Shown here: positions 55,420-64,000 of the stretch, one piece after another
Position numbering within the stretch: the first letter of the stretch is position 1
How the letters are laid out: every line of letters starts with the position of its first letter
Assembly: GCF_001263205.1 (NCBI RefSeq)
Contig: NZ_CP012333.1
Location: 4,441,001 to 4,505,000, forward strand
DNA length: 64,000 nt
Direction of reading: 5' to 3'
Origin: Labilithrix luteola
GTDB taxonomy: Bacteria; Myxococcota_A; Polyangia; Polyangiales; Polyangiaceae
Translations under genes and position numbers: made by a program
Notes under the pieces: model-generated
Database searches by the model: none
Seen by the model: the letters and a program-made list of their open reading frames with translations, nothing else
What the model was told of the DNA's origin: nothing

Positions 55420-56046
55420 ATGCAGATCTTTCCCCGGTCGCTCAACAAGCTCCCGCTGATCATCGGAGGCGTGGGCACGATCGTGCCGGCGCTCCTGATT
55501 GGCGCGATCTGGTACTACCTCACCCCCAAGAACTTCCAGGTCGGCTACCAGCCGACCCAGCCCGTGCCCTATTCGCACCGACTCCACGTCGGCCAGATGG
55601 GCATGGACTGCAAGTACTGCCACGCGAACGTGGAAGTCGCCGCCAAGGCGATGATTCCGCCGACGCAGGTGTGCATGGGTTGTCACTCCCTCGTGAAGAC
55701 GGATAGCGCGCGCCTCGCGCCAGTCCGCGCGAGCTGGGAGAGCGGCAAGCCCATCGAATGGGTGCAGATCCACAAGCTCCCGGATCACGCCTACTTCGAC
55801 CACAGCGCTCACCTTGCGGCGGGCGTTGGCTGCGTCACCTGCCACGGACGCGTCGATCAGATGGACGTCGTTCGCGCCGAGCAGCCGCTCGGCATGGGCT
55901 GGTGCCTCGATTGTCACCGCGATCCGAAGCCGAATCTCCGGCCGAAGGATCAAGTCACGAACATGGACTGGAAGCCCGAGATGGCGGCCAACTGGACCGC
56001 GCCGGACGTCCATCCCCCCCAGCATTGCTCCGGGTGCCACCGATGA
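55420..56046 (+). CDS. actA: Alternative complex III subunit ActA, pentaheme cytochrome c
   Basis: Membrane-anchored multiheme cytochrome of 208 residues. An N-terminal membrane segment (about 12-32, LIIGGVGTIVPALLIGAIWYY) is followed by five CxxCH sites: CKYCH (64-68), CMGCH (85-89), CVTCH (138-142), CLDCH (162-166) and CSGCH (203-207). ActA carries electrons within alternative complex III, which oxidises quinol and reduces cytochrome c or an oxidase. ATG at 55420 is chosen as the start of the membrane anchor. actB starts within its stop (ATGA). Confidence 0.94.
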   Translation: MQIFPRSLNKLPLIIGGVGTIVPALLIGAIWYYLTPKNFQVGYQPTQPVPYSHRLHVGQMGMDCKYCHANVEVAAKAMIPPTQVCMGCHSLVKTDSARLAPVRASWESGKPIEWVQIHKLPDHAYFDHSAHLAAGVGCVTCHGRVDQMDVVRAEQPLGMGWCLDCHRDPKPNLRPKDQVTNMDWKPEMAANWTAPDVHPPQHCSGCHR

Positions 56047-59000
56047 GCCGCCGACAGCCGTACGATTTGCCGTCCGCCTCCGAGCCCGCTGACGGCGCGA
56101 AGGTTTTCTGGAAGAGCCTCGAGGACAAGGCCAACCCCGCAGCCGCTCAAAAGCGTGCGGAAGCCGAGTTCCCGCAGGGCCTCGAAGAAGCCAAAGCGTC
56201 GAGCGTTGCCTCGAAGCCTTCGAACCTGGTCAAGCTTCGCCGAAGCAAGGACATGCCTGCCGTGAACGACGTCTCCGTCGGTCGCCGCAGCTTCATGTTC
56301 TTCGCGGGCGCGTCCGCGGCGCTCTTCGCCGAAGGATGCGCGCGTCGCCCCGTCGAGAAGATCATGCCGTACAGCAAGGCGCCGGAGCACGTGCTCCCCG
56401 GCGTCTCGAGCTACTACGCCACGGTCTTCCAGACGCGCGGCGATGCCCTCGGCGTTCTCGTCGAGAGCCACGAAGGCCGCCCCACGAAGGTCGAAGGTAA
56501 CCCCGAGCACCCGTCGAGCAATGGCGCGACGGACGCGTTCGGTCAGGCCGCGATCTACAACCTCTACGACCCGGATCGCTCGACGACGGCGATGCGCGGC
56601 GTGAAGGGTTCGGGCGCCACCGGCCTCACGCACACCCCGGCGACCCCGGCCGAGTTCGACACCGCCCTCGCGGACCTCGTTCGCACCGCGGGCGACGGCG
56701 CGCGTCTCCGCTTCCTCGTGGAGCCCACGAACTCGCCGACGTTCATCCGCCTCCGTGAGGCGGTGAAGGCGAAGTTCCCGAAGGCGCAGTTCCACACGTG
56801 GTCGCCGGTCAGCGATTCGAACGCCCGCGAAGGCGCCAAGATCGCGTTCGGCCAGCCGCTCAACGTGGTGCCGAGCTACAGCCAGGCGCGCGTCATCGTC
56901 TCGGTCGACTCCGACTTCCTCGGAACCGAGACCGGCGTCGTCCGCGCGAGCCGCGAGTTCGCGCAGGGCCGCAAGCTCACGAACGGCCCGCACGATGGCA
57001 TGAACCGCCTCTACGTGGTCGAGCCCGCGTTCACCACGACGGGCATGAACGCCGACCACCGCCTCCGCCTCCCGGCGCAGGACGCGGAGCGCTACCTCCT
57101 CGCCCTCGCGAAGGAGCTCGCGGCCCACGGCGTCGACATCGGCGGCGCGAAGGACGCGGCCCAGAAGGCGGACGCGACCGGCATCCCCGAGAAGTGGATC
57201 AAGGTCGTCGCCAAGGAACTCGGCACGGCGCGCGGTCGCGGCGTTCTCGTCGTCGGCTCGCGTCAGCCCGCCCGCGTTCACGCCCTCGCCCACGCGATCA
57301 ACGCGGGCCTCGGCAACGCCGGCCACACCGTCAACTACTTCCCCGTCGCCGACGCCTCCGAAGGCGAGCCGGGCGCGAGCATCAAGCAGCTCGCGGCCGA
57401 CATCGAGAAGGGGAGCGTCGGTACGCTCTTCATCCTCGGCGGCAACCCCGTCTACGACGCTCCGGCCGACGTCAAGTTCGCCGAGAAGCTCTCCAAGGTC
57501 GGCACCAGCGTCCACCTCGCCTCGCACTTCAACGAGACGGGTGAGGCGAGCTCCTGGCACGCGCCGCGCGCCGACGAGCTCGAGGCCTGGGGCGACCAGC
57601 GCGCCGTCGACGGCACGGTGTCGATCCAGCAGCCGCTCATCGCGCCGCTCCACGGTGGCCGCAGCGACCTCGAAATCCTCGCGAAGTTCGCGGGCGAGAG
57701 CCCGAAGCCGTACGACGTCGTGCAGCAGACGGTGAAGGGCTCGCTCTCGAGCGCCGCCGCCATGGCTCACACGTGGAACGAGGGCCTCAAGAAGGGCGTC
57801 CTCGGCAACGCGCAGAAGGTCGCGAGCACCGAGCTTCACCACGCCGACATCACCGCGGCCCTCGCGGCGTCGAAGGGCACGAAGGCCCTCGGCCCCGAGA
57901 ACCTCGAGATCACGTTCGCGCCGTGCCCGAAGCTCTATGACGGCCGCTTTGCGAACAACCCGCTCCTCCTCGAGCTGCCCGATCCCGTCACCAAGGTGAC
58001 CTGGGACAACGTCGCCCTCGTCTCGAAGGCGACCGCCCAGGCCCTCGGCGTCGAGAACCGCCAGGTCGTGCGCCTCACCCGCGAAGGCGGCCAGCCGGTC
58101 GACATCGCGATGTGGATCACGCCGGGCCAGGCCGACAACTCGATCGCCGTCGTGCTCGGCTGGGGCCGCCAGAAGGCTGGCCGCTACGGCAACAAGCACG
58201 GCTTCGACGTCAACGGCCTCCGCACGAGCGACGCGCTCTGGATCGCCTCGGGCGTCAAGGCGACGAAGCTCTCGGCCGGCGAGATCGACGCCATCAAGGA
58301 TCGCTTCCGCAAGGTCGGCATGGCCGCGGCGGACTCCCCGGCGGCAGGCCGCATTCGTCCCGACGATCCGTTCGACGTCGTGACGAACTTCTACAAGGTC
58401 AGCCAGACCCAAGAGCACGACGCGATGGAAGGTCGTCCGATCGCCATCGACGCCACGCTCGAGGAGTACCGGAAGAACGCGTTCTTCCCGCAGTTCCCCA
58501 ACGACGCCCGCAAGGACACCGACCTTCACGGCAACGTGATCGGGGTCCGCGGTTCGGGCTCTCCGGACCCGGTCGTCGCGCCGCTCTGGCCGACGGTCGA
58601 CTACTCCAAGGGCCACAAGTGGGGCATGGGCATGGACCTCACGTCCTGCACCGGCTGCAACGCTTGCGTCATCGCCTGCCAGATCGAGAACAACGTTCCG
58701 GCCGTCGGCAAGGAGCAGATCGAGCGCGGTCGCGAGATGTACTGGCTCCGTATCGACCGCTACTTCGTCGGTATCGACGAGAACGACCCGCAGGTCGTCT
58801 TCCAGCCGGTCGCGTGCGTCCAGTGCGAAGAGGCTCCGTGCGAGAACGTTTGCCCGGTCAACGCGACCGAGCACTCGCCCGAAGGCCTCAACGACATGGC
58901 CTACAACCGCTGTATCGGCACGCGCTACTGCGCGAACAACTGCCCGTACAAGGTCCGCCGCTTCAACTTCCTCAACTACCACACGAGCGGCGGCTTCTAC

Positions 59001-59345
59001 GACGACGTCCCCGAGACGGAGAAGATGCACTTCAACCCCAACGTCACCGTGCGCATGCGCGGCGTCATGGAGAAGTGCAACTACTGCGTGCAGCGCATCC
59101 AGGAGGGGAAGATCAAGTCGAAGCGCACCGGCAAGCCGATCAAGGACGGCGACATCAAGACGGCGTGCCAGCAGGCGTGTGCCTCGGACTGCATCGTCTT
59201 CGGCGACCTCAACGATCCCAACAGCCGCATCAACAAGTGGCACGGCAAGGATCGCGCTTACCGTCTCCTCGCGGAGCTCGGAACGCGTCCGCGCACCACG
59301 TACCTCGGCAAGATCCGTAACCCCAACCCCGAGATGGGAGCCTGA
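56043..59345 (+). CDS. actB: Alternative complex III subunit ActB, molybdopterin-type/iron-sulfur fusion
   Basis: Large extracytoplasmic subunit of 1,100 residues. A Tat-like signal VGRRSFMFFAGASAALF is at about 79-95, consistent with export after folding. The first ~780 residues resemble the molybdopterin oxidoreductase fold, which in ActB proteins lacks the cofactor. From about 860 a ferredoxin-like domain carries clusters: CTGCNACVIACQ (starting C869), CVQCEEAPCENVCP, CIGTRYCANNCP and CNYCVQ with CQQACASDC. It passes electrons within the complex. Start ATG overlaps the actA stop; actC follows 3 nt downstream. Confidence 0.94.
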   Translation: MSRRQPYDLPSASEPADGAKVFWKSLEDKANPAAAQKRAEAEFPQGLEEAKASSVASKPSNLVKLRRSKDMPAVNDVSVGRRSFMFFAGASAALFAEGCARRPVEKIMPYSKAPEHVLPGVSSYYATVFQTRGDALGVLVESHEGRPTKVEGNPEHPSSNGATDAFGQAAIYNLYDPDRSTTAMRGVKGSGATGLTHTPATPAEFDTALADLVRTAGDGARLRFLVEPTNSPTFIRLREAVKAKFPKAQFHTWSPVSDSNAREGAKIAFGQPLNVVPSYSQARVIVSVDSDFLGTETGVVRASREFAQGRKLTNGPHDGMNRLYVVEPAFTTTGMNADHRLRLPAQDAERYLLALAKELAAHGVDIGGAKDAAQKADATGIPEKWIKVVAKELGTARGRGVLVVGSRQPARVHALAHAINAGLGNAGHTVNYFPVADASEGEPGASIKQLAADIEKGSVGTLFILGGNPVYDAPADVKFAEKLSKVGTSVHLASHFNETGEASSWHAPRADELEAWGDQRAVDGTVSIQQPLIAPLHGGRSDLEILAKFAGESPKPYDVVQQTVKGSLSSAAAMAHTWNEGLKKGVLGNAQKVASTELHHADITAALAASKGTKALGPENLEITFAPCPKLYDGRFANNPLLLELPDPVTKVTWDNVALVSKATAQALGVENRQVVRLTREGGQPVDIAMWITPGQADNSIAVVLGWGRQKAGRYGNKHGFDVNGLRTSDALWIASGVKATKLSAGEIDAIKDRFRKVGMAAADSPAAGRIRPDDPFDVVTNFYKVSQTQEHDAMEGRPIAIDATLEEYRKNAFFPQFPNDARKDTDLHGNVIGVRGSGSPDPVVAPLWPTVDYSKGHKWGMGMDLTSCTGCNACVIACQIENNVPAVGKEQIERGREMYWLRIDRYFVGIDENDPQVVFQPVACVQCEEAPCENVCPVNATEHSPEGLNDMAYNRCIGTRYCANNCPYKVRRFNFLNYHTSGGFYDDVPETEKMHFNPNVTVRMRGVMEKCNYCVQRIQEGKIKSKRTGKPIKDGDIKTACQQACASDCIVFGDLNDPNSRINKWHGKDRAYRLLAELGTRPRTTYLGKIRNPNPEMGA

Positions 59346-59348
59346 GGC

Positions 59349-60800
59349 ATGAGCTCCTGGAACCTTCCGATCAAAGAGCTGGGTGAGACCCCGCTCGCCG
59401 CCGAGGGGACGACCTTCAAGTCGATCACCGAGACGGTCTGCCGAGTCACCGAGACCAAGTCGCCCCGTGGTTGGTGGATTGCCTTCCTCCTCGCCGTGTC
59501 CTTCACCGGCGTCATGGGGTTGTCGATCGGCTACCTGTTCTGGACGGGTGTCGGTGTCTGGGGAAACAACGCCCCGGTCTACTGGGCCTGGGACATCACG
59601 AACTTCGTCTGGTGGATCGGTATCGGCCACGCCGGAACCCTCATCAGCGCCGTTCTGTTCCTCTTCCGTCAGAAGTGGCGCACGGCGATCAACCGCTTCG
59701 CCGAAGCGATGACGATCTTCGCCGTCATCTGCGCGCTCATCTTCCCCGGCATCCACGTCGGTCGCGCTTGGTACGCGTACTACATGCTGCCGCTGCCGAA
59801 CGAGATGAGCATCTGGCCGAACTTCAAGAGCCCGCTCATCTGGGACGTCTTCGCGGTCAGCACGTACTTCACGGTCTCGCTCCTCTTCTGGTACGTCGGC
59901 CTCGTCCCCGACTTCGCCACCCTGCGTGACCGCGCGCGCAACAAGACGCGCCGCCTCGTGTACGGAACGCTCTCGCTCGGCTGGCGTGGCTCGAACCGCC
60001 ACTGGCAGAACTACGAGCGCGCGTACCTGATCCTCGCGGCTCTCTCGACGCCGCTCGTCCTCTCGGTTCACTCGGTCGTCTCCTTCGACTTCGCCACCTC
60101 GCTCATGCCGGGCTGGCACACGACGATCTTCCCGCCGTACTTCGTCGCCGGCGCCGTCTTCAGCGGCTTCGCGATGGTCATGACGCTCATGCTCATCACG
60201 CGCGCCGTCTACGGCATGCGGAGCCTGGTGCTGATGAAGCACCTCGAGCTGATGAACAAGATCATCCTGACCACGGGCAGCCTCGTTGGTTACGCGTACG
60301 CGATGGAGTTCTTCATCGCCTGGTACGGCGGCAACGAGTACGAGCGCTTCCTGTTCGTCCAGAACCGCCTCACCGGTCCGATGGCCTGGGCGTACTGGAT
60401 CATGATCTCCTGCAACGTCCTCAGCCCGCAGGTGTTCTGGTTCAAGCGCTTCCGCACCAGCATCCCGGTCATGTTCGTCGTGTCGATCCTCGTCAACATC
60501 GGCATGTGGTTCGAGCGCTTCGTCATCATCGTGACCTCGCTCTTCCGCGACTTCCTCCCCTCGAGCTGGGGCTACTTCCGCCCGACGCCGATCGACATCT
60601 TCACGTACGCCGGCACGCTCGGACTCTTCTTCACCGCGTTCCTCCTCTTCATCCGCTGGATCCCGATGATCGCGATCGCCGAGGTCAAGGGCGTCATGCC
60701 GGAGGCCGACCCGCACTTCGGTCACGATGACGACGGCGGCGAGCACCACGGCGAGGCCGGACACAAGCACGAGCACGCGACTGCGGAGGCTTCGTCATGA
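59349..60800 (+). CDS. actC: Alternative complex III subunit ActC, NrfD-like membrane protein
   Basis: Multi-pass membrane subunit of 483 residues, NrfD/PsrC family, likely with a quinol site. About ten membrane segments; conserved ones include WWIGIGHAGTLISAVLFLF and LSVHSVVSFDFATSLMPGWH. The C-terminal ~30 residues are His/Asp/Glu-rich (HFGHDDDGGEHHGEAGHKHEH), a possible metal-binding tail. It overlaps actD by 4 nt. Confidence 0.94.
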   Translation: MSSWNLPIKELGETPLAAEGTTFKSITETVCRVTETKSPRGWWIAFLLAVSFTGVMGLSIGYLFWTGVGVWGNNAPVYWAWDITNFVWWIGIGHAGTLISAVLFLFRQKWRTAINRFAEAMTIFAVICALIFPGIHVGRAWYAYYMLPLPNEMSIWPNFKSPLIWDVFAVSTYFTVSLLFWYVGLVPDFATLRDRARNKTRRLVYGTLSLGWRGSNRHWQNYERAYLILAALSTPLVLSVHSVVSFDFATSLMPGWHTTIFPPYFVAGAVFSGFAMVMTLMLITRAVYGMRSLVLMKHLELMNKIILTTGSLVGYAYAMEFFIAWYGGNEYERFLFVQNRLTGPMAWAYWIMISCNVLSPQVFWFKRFRTSIPVMFVVSILVNIGMWFERFVIIVTSLFRDFLPSSWGYFRPTPIDIFTYAGTLGLFFTAFLLFIRWIPMIAIAEVKGVMPEADPHFGHDDDGGEHHGEAGHKHEHATAEASS

Positions 60801-61414
60801 GTGAGACCACGAAGGAAACTCGCGAAGAGGGAGAGAGCGCGCCGGCTCTCCTCCTCGCCGAGTTCGACACCGCGGGCGACTGTCTGCACGCGGCCGAGAA
60901 GCTCCGCGACGCGGGCTACACCCAGTTCGACACCCACACCCCGTTCCCGGTCCACGGCATGGACCAGGCGATGGGCCTCGGCGACAGCAAGCTCGGTCTC
61001 ATCGTGTTCCCAGTCGGCCTCACCGGGACGTGTGTCGCGTTCCTGATGATGTACTGGATGAACAACGTCGACTACCCGATCATCATCGGCGGCAAGCCGG
61101 CGTCGATCGCCTCGCTGCCCTCGATGATCCCGATCATGTTCGAGCTGACGATTCTCTTGTCGGCCTTCGGCACGGTGCTCGGCATGTTCGGCCTGAACAA
61201 GCTGCCCCGTCACCACCACCCGGTCTTCAACTCGGAGCGCTTCGCCAGCTTCTCGAACGACAAGTTCTTCGTGTCGGTCGAAGCCACGGACCCGAAGTTC
61301 AACCTCGAGAAGACGAAGAAGCTCCTGGAGTCGCTCCACCCGACGAGCCTCGAAGAGATCGCGGACGACGACGAAGGCGGCGAAGACCTCGATGCGGAGG
61401 AGTCGCACGCATGA
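60797..61414 (+). CDS. actD: Alternative complex III subunit ActD (DUF3341)
   Basis: Small membrane subunit of 205 residues matching DUF3341. An N-terminal soluble domain (LLAEFDTAGDCLHAAEKLRDAGYTQFDTHTPFPVHGMDQAMGL) precedes two membrane segments (LIVFPVGLTGTCVAFLMMYW and IMFELTILLSAFGTVLGMF), then a charged tail (KFFVSVEATDPKFNLEKTK). Its role in the complex is structural. Both ends overlap neighbours by 4 nt (ATGA). Confidence 0.93.
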   Translation: MSETTKETREEGESAPALLLAEFDTAGDCLHAAEKLRDAGYTQFDTHTPFPVHGMDQAMGLGDSKLGLIVFPVGLTGTCVAFLMMYWMNNVDYPIIIGGKPASIASLPSMIPIMFELTILLSAFGTVLGMFGLNKLPRHHHPVFNSERFASFSNDKFFVSVEATDPKFNLEKTKKLLESLHPTSLEEIADDDEGGEDLDAEESHA

Positions 61415-62058
61415 ACACGGCGACGCGTTTTAGCTTGATTGTGGGCGCCATCGCCCTGGCGGGTCTCTCCGCCGGCTGCCGTGGGCAGTCGTCGAAGGAA
61501 TCGCCCGTCTTCGGCATTCGCAACATGTACGACCAGCCGAAGTACCAGGTGCAGGAGGAGTCGAACTTCTTCTCCGACCACCGCACGATGCGTCCACTCG
61601 TCGAAGGCGTCATCGCTCACGACGAAGACGTCGACCTCGGCGTCTCGCAGGGCCGCCTCGACGACCAGACCGGCTACGTGCTCGAGACCCCGAAAGAGGT
61701 CGTCGCGCGCGTGGGCGGTGTCGAGGCTCTCCAGGCCCGCGGCAAGGCTCGTTACAACATCTACTGCGCGCCCTGCCACGACATGGCAGGTGGCGGCCAG
61801 GGCATGGTGACGAAGCACGCTCAGGCGACCGGCGCCGCGGCCTTCGCGCCGCCGACGTTCCACCAGGATCGTCTCCGCCACGCCCCCGACGGCCAGATCT
61901 TCGCCACCATCACGAACGGCAAGAACAACATGCCGCCCTACGCGATGCAGATCCCGGTCAACGACCGCTGGGCCATCGTCTCGTACGTGCGCGTGCTGCA
62001 GCTCGCTCAGCCGAAGCTGCCGGAAGAGAAAGCTCCTGCTCCGGAGAACAAGAAGTGA
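61411..62058 (+). CDS. actE: Alternative complex III subunit ActE, monoheme lipoprotein cytochrome c
   Basis: Lipoprotein cytochrome of 215 residues; the signal peptide ends in LSAGC (Cys 23). The heme site is CAPCH (119-123), with a likely Met ligand in NNMPPYA. It is the electron exit toward the oxidase or soluble cytochrome. The start overlaps the actD stop (ATGA), and the end overlaps actF (GTGA). Confidence 0.93.
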   Translation: MNTATRFSLIVGAIALAGLSAGCRGQSSKESPVFGIRNMYDQPKYQVQEESNFFSDHRTMRPLVEGVIAHDEDVDLGVSQGRLDDQTGYVLETPKEVVARVGGVEALQARGKARYNIYCAPCHDMAGGGQGMVTKHAQATGAAAFAPPTFHQDRLRHAPDGQIFATITNGKNNMPPYAMQIPVNDRWAIVSYVRVLQLAQPKLPEEKAPAPENKK

Positions 62059-63575
62059 GCGCGTCCAAGAAAGACTCGAGTGAGAAGCACACCTGGGAGC
62101 TCACGGGCTCCTGGGCCGGTGCATGGAAGATCTTCGCGGGCATCGGCGTCCTCGGCCTCATCGGCGCAGGACTCGGCTACACGCAGGACGCGCGACGCTT
62201 CGCGTTCTCGTGGATGTTCGCGTTCATCACCGTCCTGACGATCGCGCTCGGCGCGCTCTTCTTCGTCCTCATCCAGCGCCTCACGTCGGCGGGGTGGAGC
62301 GTCACGGTGCGACGCACGGCGGAGTTCTTCGCCTACGGCGTCGTCATCATGATTCCGCTCTTCCTCCCCGTGCTGGGGACGATGAACCAGCTCTTCCCGT
62401 GGCTCGGTTCGCACGACGCGCACGGTGAGCACGGCGGAGAGCACGCGGCGCCCCACAAGGGCGAAGAGCACGGCTCGATTCCGTTCGTCACGCCGGCCTA
62501 CGCGCAGGAGCACGCTCCGGCCCCCGCTCAAGGCGGCCCGGCTGGCGACCACGCCGCACCTCCGCCCGGGGCGATGCCTCACGGCGGCCCCGCCGGCATG
62601 GGCCCGCACGGCATGCCCGGGGCGATGCCCGGCTTCGGCCACGGCGGCATGGGACCGATGGGTGCAGGCGCGCACGGTGGTCACGGTGGCCCCGTCGCCG
62701 CGGGCCTCCCGGATCCCCACGCCCTCGAGCACAAGGAGCTGATGGAGAAGAAGGCCGGTTACCTCAACCGTAACGCCTTCCTCATCCGCGCCGTCGTCTA
62801 CTTCGTCATCTGGGCGTTCCTCGCGCTCCGCCTCTTCGGCTACTCGGCCGCGCAGGACAGGTCGAAGGATCCGAAACTCACGCTCAAGGCCCAGAGCTTC
62901 GCGCCCGGCGCGACGATGCTCTTCGCGCTCAGCGTCACGTTCGCGGCGTTCGACTGGGTGATGTCGCTCGAGCCGACCTGGTTCTCGACGATCTTCGGCG
63001 TCTACGTCTTCGCGGGCGGCGTCGTCTCCAGCTACGCGGTCATGATCCTCGTGACCATGGCCCTCCGTAACGCCGGTCCGCTCTCGGGTGCGGTGACGGT
63101 CGAGCACTACCACGACCTCGGCAAGTTGATGTTCGGCTTCCTGGTCTTCTGGGCCTACATCGGCTTCTCGCAGTTCATGCTGATCTGGTACGCGGCGCTT
63201 CCGGAAGAGACCACGTTCTTCCACAACCGCTGGGACCACACCCCCTGGGCACGCGTCAGCCTCGTCCTGATCGTCGTCCACTTCGTCGTCCCGTTCTTCT
63301 GGCTCATCTCGCGCAACTTCAAGCGCAACCTGGGCCGCCTCCAGCTTGGCGCGGCGCTGCTCCTCGTGATGCACGTCGTCGACATCTACTGGCTCGTGAT
63401 GCCGAACTACCTCCTCAACAAGCCTGGCTTCTCCTTCCACTGGATGGACGCGGCTTGCCTCCTTGCGGTCGGTGGCATCTACGGCGCCTTCGTCTTCTTC
63501 CGCATGACGAAGTACCCGCTCGTCCCCGTCGGCGACCCGCGCCTCCAGCGCTCGCTGCACTTCCAGAACGCGTAA
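62055..63575 (+). CDS. actF: Alternative complex III subunit ActF, NrfD-like, with His/Met/Gly-rich insertion
   Basis: Second NrfD-like membrane subunit, 506 residues. Membrane segments are around 27-45, 50-75, 90-112 and then from about 235 to the end. Between LFPWLGSHD (about 117) and LPDPHALEHKELMEKK (about 217) a ~100-residue segment rich in His, Gly, Pro, Ala and Met replaces a loop that is short in other ActF proteins. It includes HGEHGGEHAAPHKGEEHG and later repeats such as MGPHGMPGAMPGFGHGGMG. GTG start overlaps actE. Confidence 0.9.
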   Translation: MSASKKDSSEKHTWELTGSWAGAWKIFAGIGVLGLIGAGLGYTQDARRFAFSWMFAFITVLTIALGALFFVLIQRLTSAGWSVTVRRTAEFFAYGVVIMIPLFLPVLGTMNQLFPWLGSHDAHGEHGGEHAAPHKGEEHGSIPFVTPAYAQEHAPAPAQGGPAGDHAAPPPGAMPHGGPAGMGPHGMPGAMPGFGHGGMGPMGAGAHGGHGGPVAAGLPDPHALEHKELMEKKAGYLNRNAFLIRAVVYFVIWAFLALRLFGYSAAQDRSKDPKLTLKAQSFAPGATMLFALSVTFAAFDWVMSLEPTWFSTIFGVYVFAGGVVSSYAVMILVTMALRNAGPLSGAVTVEHYHDLGKLMFGFLVFWAYIGFSQFMLIWYAALPEETTFFHNRWDHTPWARVSLVLIVVHFVVPFFWLISRNFKRNLGRLQLGAALLLVMHVVDIYWLVMPNYLLNKPGFSFHWMDAACLLAVGGIYGAFVFFRMTKYPLVPVGDPRLQRSLHFQNA

Positions 63576-63599
63576 TCGAGAGCGAACGAGAGATCTCCG

Positions 63600-64000
63600 A
63601 TGGCGACCGACAACTCACCCCCGAGAATCAAGCTCATCGTCACGATCGGTGTGATCACGATCGTGACGCTGGCGGGCCTGAACCTCGTGCTCAACAGCTA
63701 CTACGCCATGATGAGCGACGAGGCCCAGACCGCGAAGCGGTCCGCGCCCGTTGCTCTCGAAGAGCACCAGAAGGCCGAGCAGGCCGCCTTGACCGGCGCG
63801 AAGATGCCGATCGACCAGGCCATGGCTCAGCTTGCCAAGGGTAACCGCGAAGGCCTCGTTACCCCGCAGCAGTCCGACGACCTCGGTCCGATGACCGGCT
63901 GGAGCAAGCTCCCGAAGCATGCTCCGGAGCCGATCGTCGGCGCGGCCGGCCCGGAAGCGGGCGACGCGGGCGCCGAAGCCGCCGATGGCGGTGCGGCGGC
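63600..64000 (+). CDS. Single-pass membrane protein, 3' end outside window
   Basis: Open reading frame of at least 133 residues running off the window. N-terminal membrane segment about 10-32 (IKLIVTIGVITIVTLAGLNLVLN), then an Ala/Glu/Gly-rich soluble part (EEHQKAEQAALTGAKMP, later AAGPEAGDAGAEAADGG). It lies 24 nt after actF, in the operon. It could be an accessory respiratory subunit. The ribosome site (GAGAG) is close to the ATG. Confidence 0.7.
   Translation, partial: MATDNSPPRIKLIVTIGVITIVTLAGLNLVLNSYYAMMSDEAQTAKRSAPVALEEHQKAEQAALTGAKMPIDQAMAQLAKGNREGLVTPQQSDDLGPMTGWSKLPKHAPEPIVGAAGPEAGDAGAEAADGGAA

Noticed and set aside
55950..60776. A 1,608-codon open frame on the minus strand opposite actB-actC
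   Set aside because: It is an antisense shadow caused by high GC; the translation is Arg/Val/Glu/Asp-rich low complexity and the opposite strand carries clear act genes.

Overview
The window is a GC-rich, gene-dense bacterial chromosome segment. Its make-up points to a member of the Myxococcota (myxobacteria, most likely a Polyangia-type lineage): many cysteine-rich or Asp/Gly-rich lipoproteins, a very large tetratricopeptide protein, a truncated Hsp70 with its own J-protein, a nucleotide-transporter/HEAT protein, and an alternative complex III (act) operon. The taxonomic call is an inference from gene content; no rRNA or tRNA gene is present. I saw no insertion sequence, CRISPR array or replication origin.

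Layout. 1-9.5 kb: DNA repair genes (PolX, a stand-alone LigD-type polymerase, a stand-alone ATP-dependent DNA ligase) with a response regulator (cut by the window edge), an ECF-like sigma factor, a glutathione S-transferase, a PaaK-like adenylating enzyme, a DUF2314 protein and a start-less cysteine-rich gene remnant. 9.6-15.8 kb: glutamate synthase gltB-gltD. 15.8-21.4 kb: secreted lipoproteins (lamin-tail domain, phospholipase D, cysteine-module/SUMF1-like protein) and a small DUF4286 protein. 21.4-25 kb: NTT-type nucleotide transporter with HEAT repeats, overlapping a gene for a double cyclic-nucleotide-binding-fold protein. 25-29.9 kb: ferritin-like protein, lid-less Hsp70 plus J-protein, Asp-box lipoprotein. 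30-37.1 kb: a minus-strand operon (small ORF, outer-membrane barrel, lipoprotein, sphingosine-phosphate-lyase-like PLP enzyme, amidohydrolase) divergent from an APC permease. 37.2-38.1 kb: a PEP-mutase/isocitrate-lyase-like enzyme. 38.3-50.4 kb: one 4,032-residue TPR gene. 50.6-55 kb: nucleoside deaminase, heme O synthase (ctaB), two small lipoproteins, a FIST-domain protein and a membrane protein. 55-64 kb: the act operon actABCDEF, with a further membrane-protein gene running off the end.

How the genes work together. The right end is respiratory: CtaB makes heme O for a terminal oxidase, and ActA-F form a quinol:cytochrome c (or quinol:oxidase) oxidoreductase. The left end holds split pieces of a non-homologous end-joining toolkit, but no Ku gene lies in the window. 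The 30-35 kb operon pairs a PLP lyase/decarboxylase and an amidohydrolase with outer-membrane components, which suggests uptake and breakdown of an external amine or sphingoid-type compound.

Several intergenic regions carry palindromes. A GCAAC/GTTGC palindrome recurs upstream of polX and upstream of the lamin-tail lipoprotein, with looser copies elsewhere. The most unusual items are the 12-kb TPR gene, the lyase/outer-membrane operon, the Hsp70 with a Pro-rich linker and no lid, and the His/Met/Gly-rich insertion in ActF.
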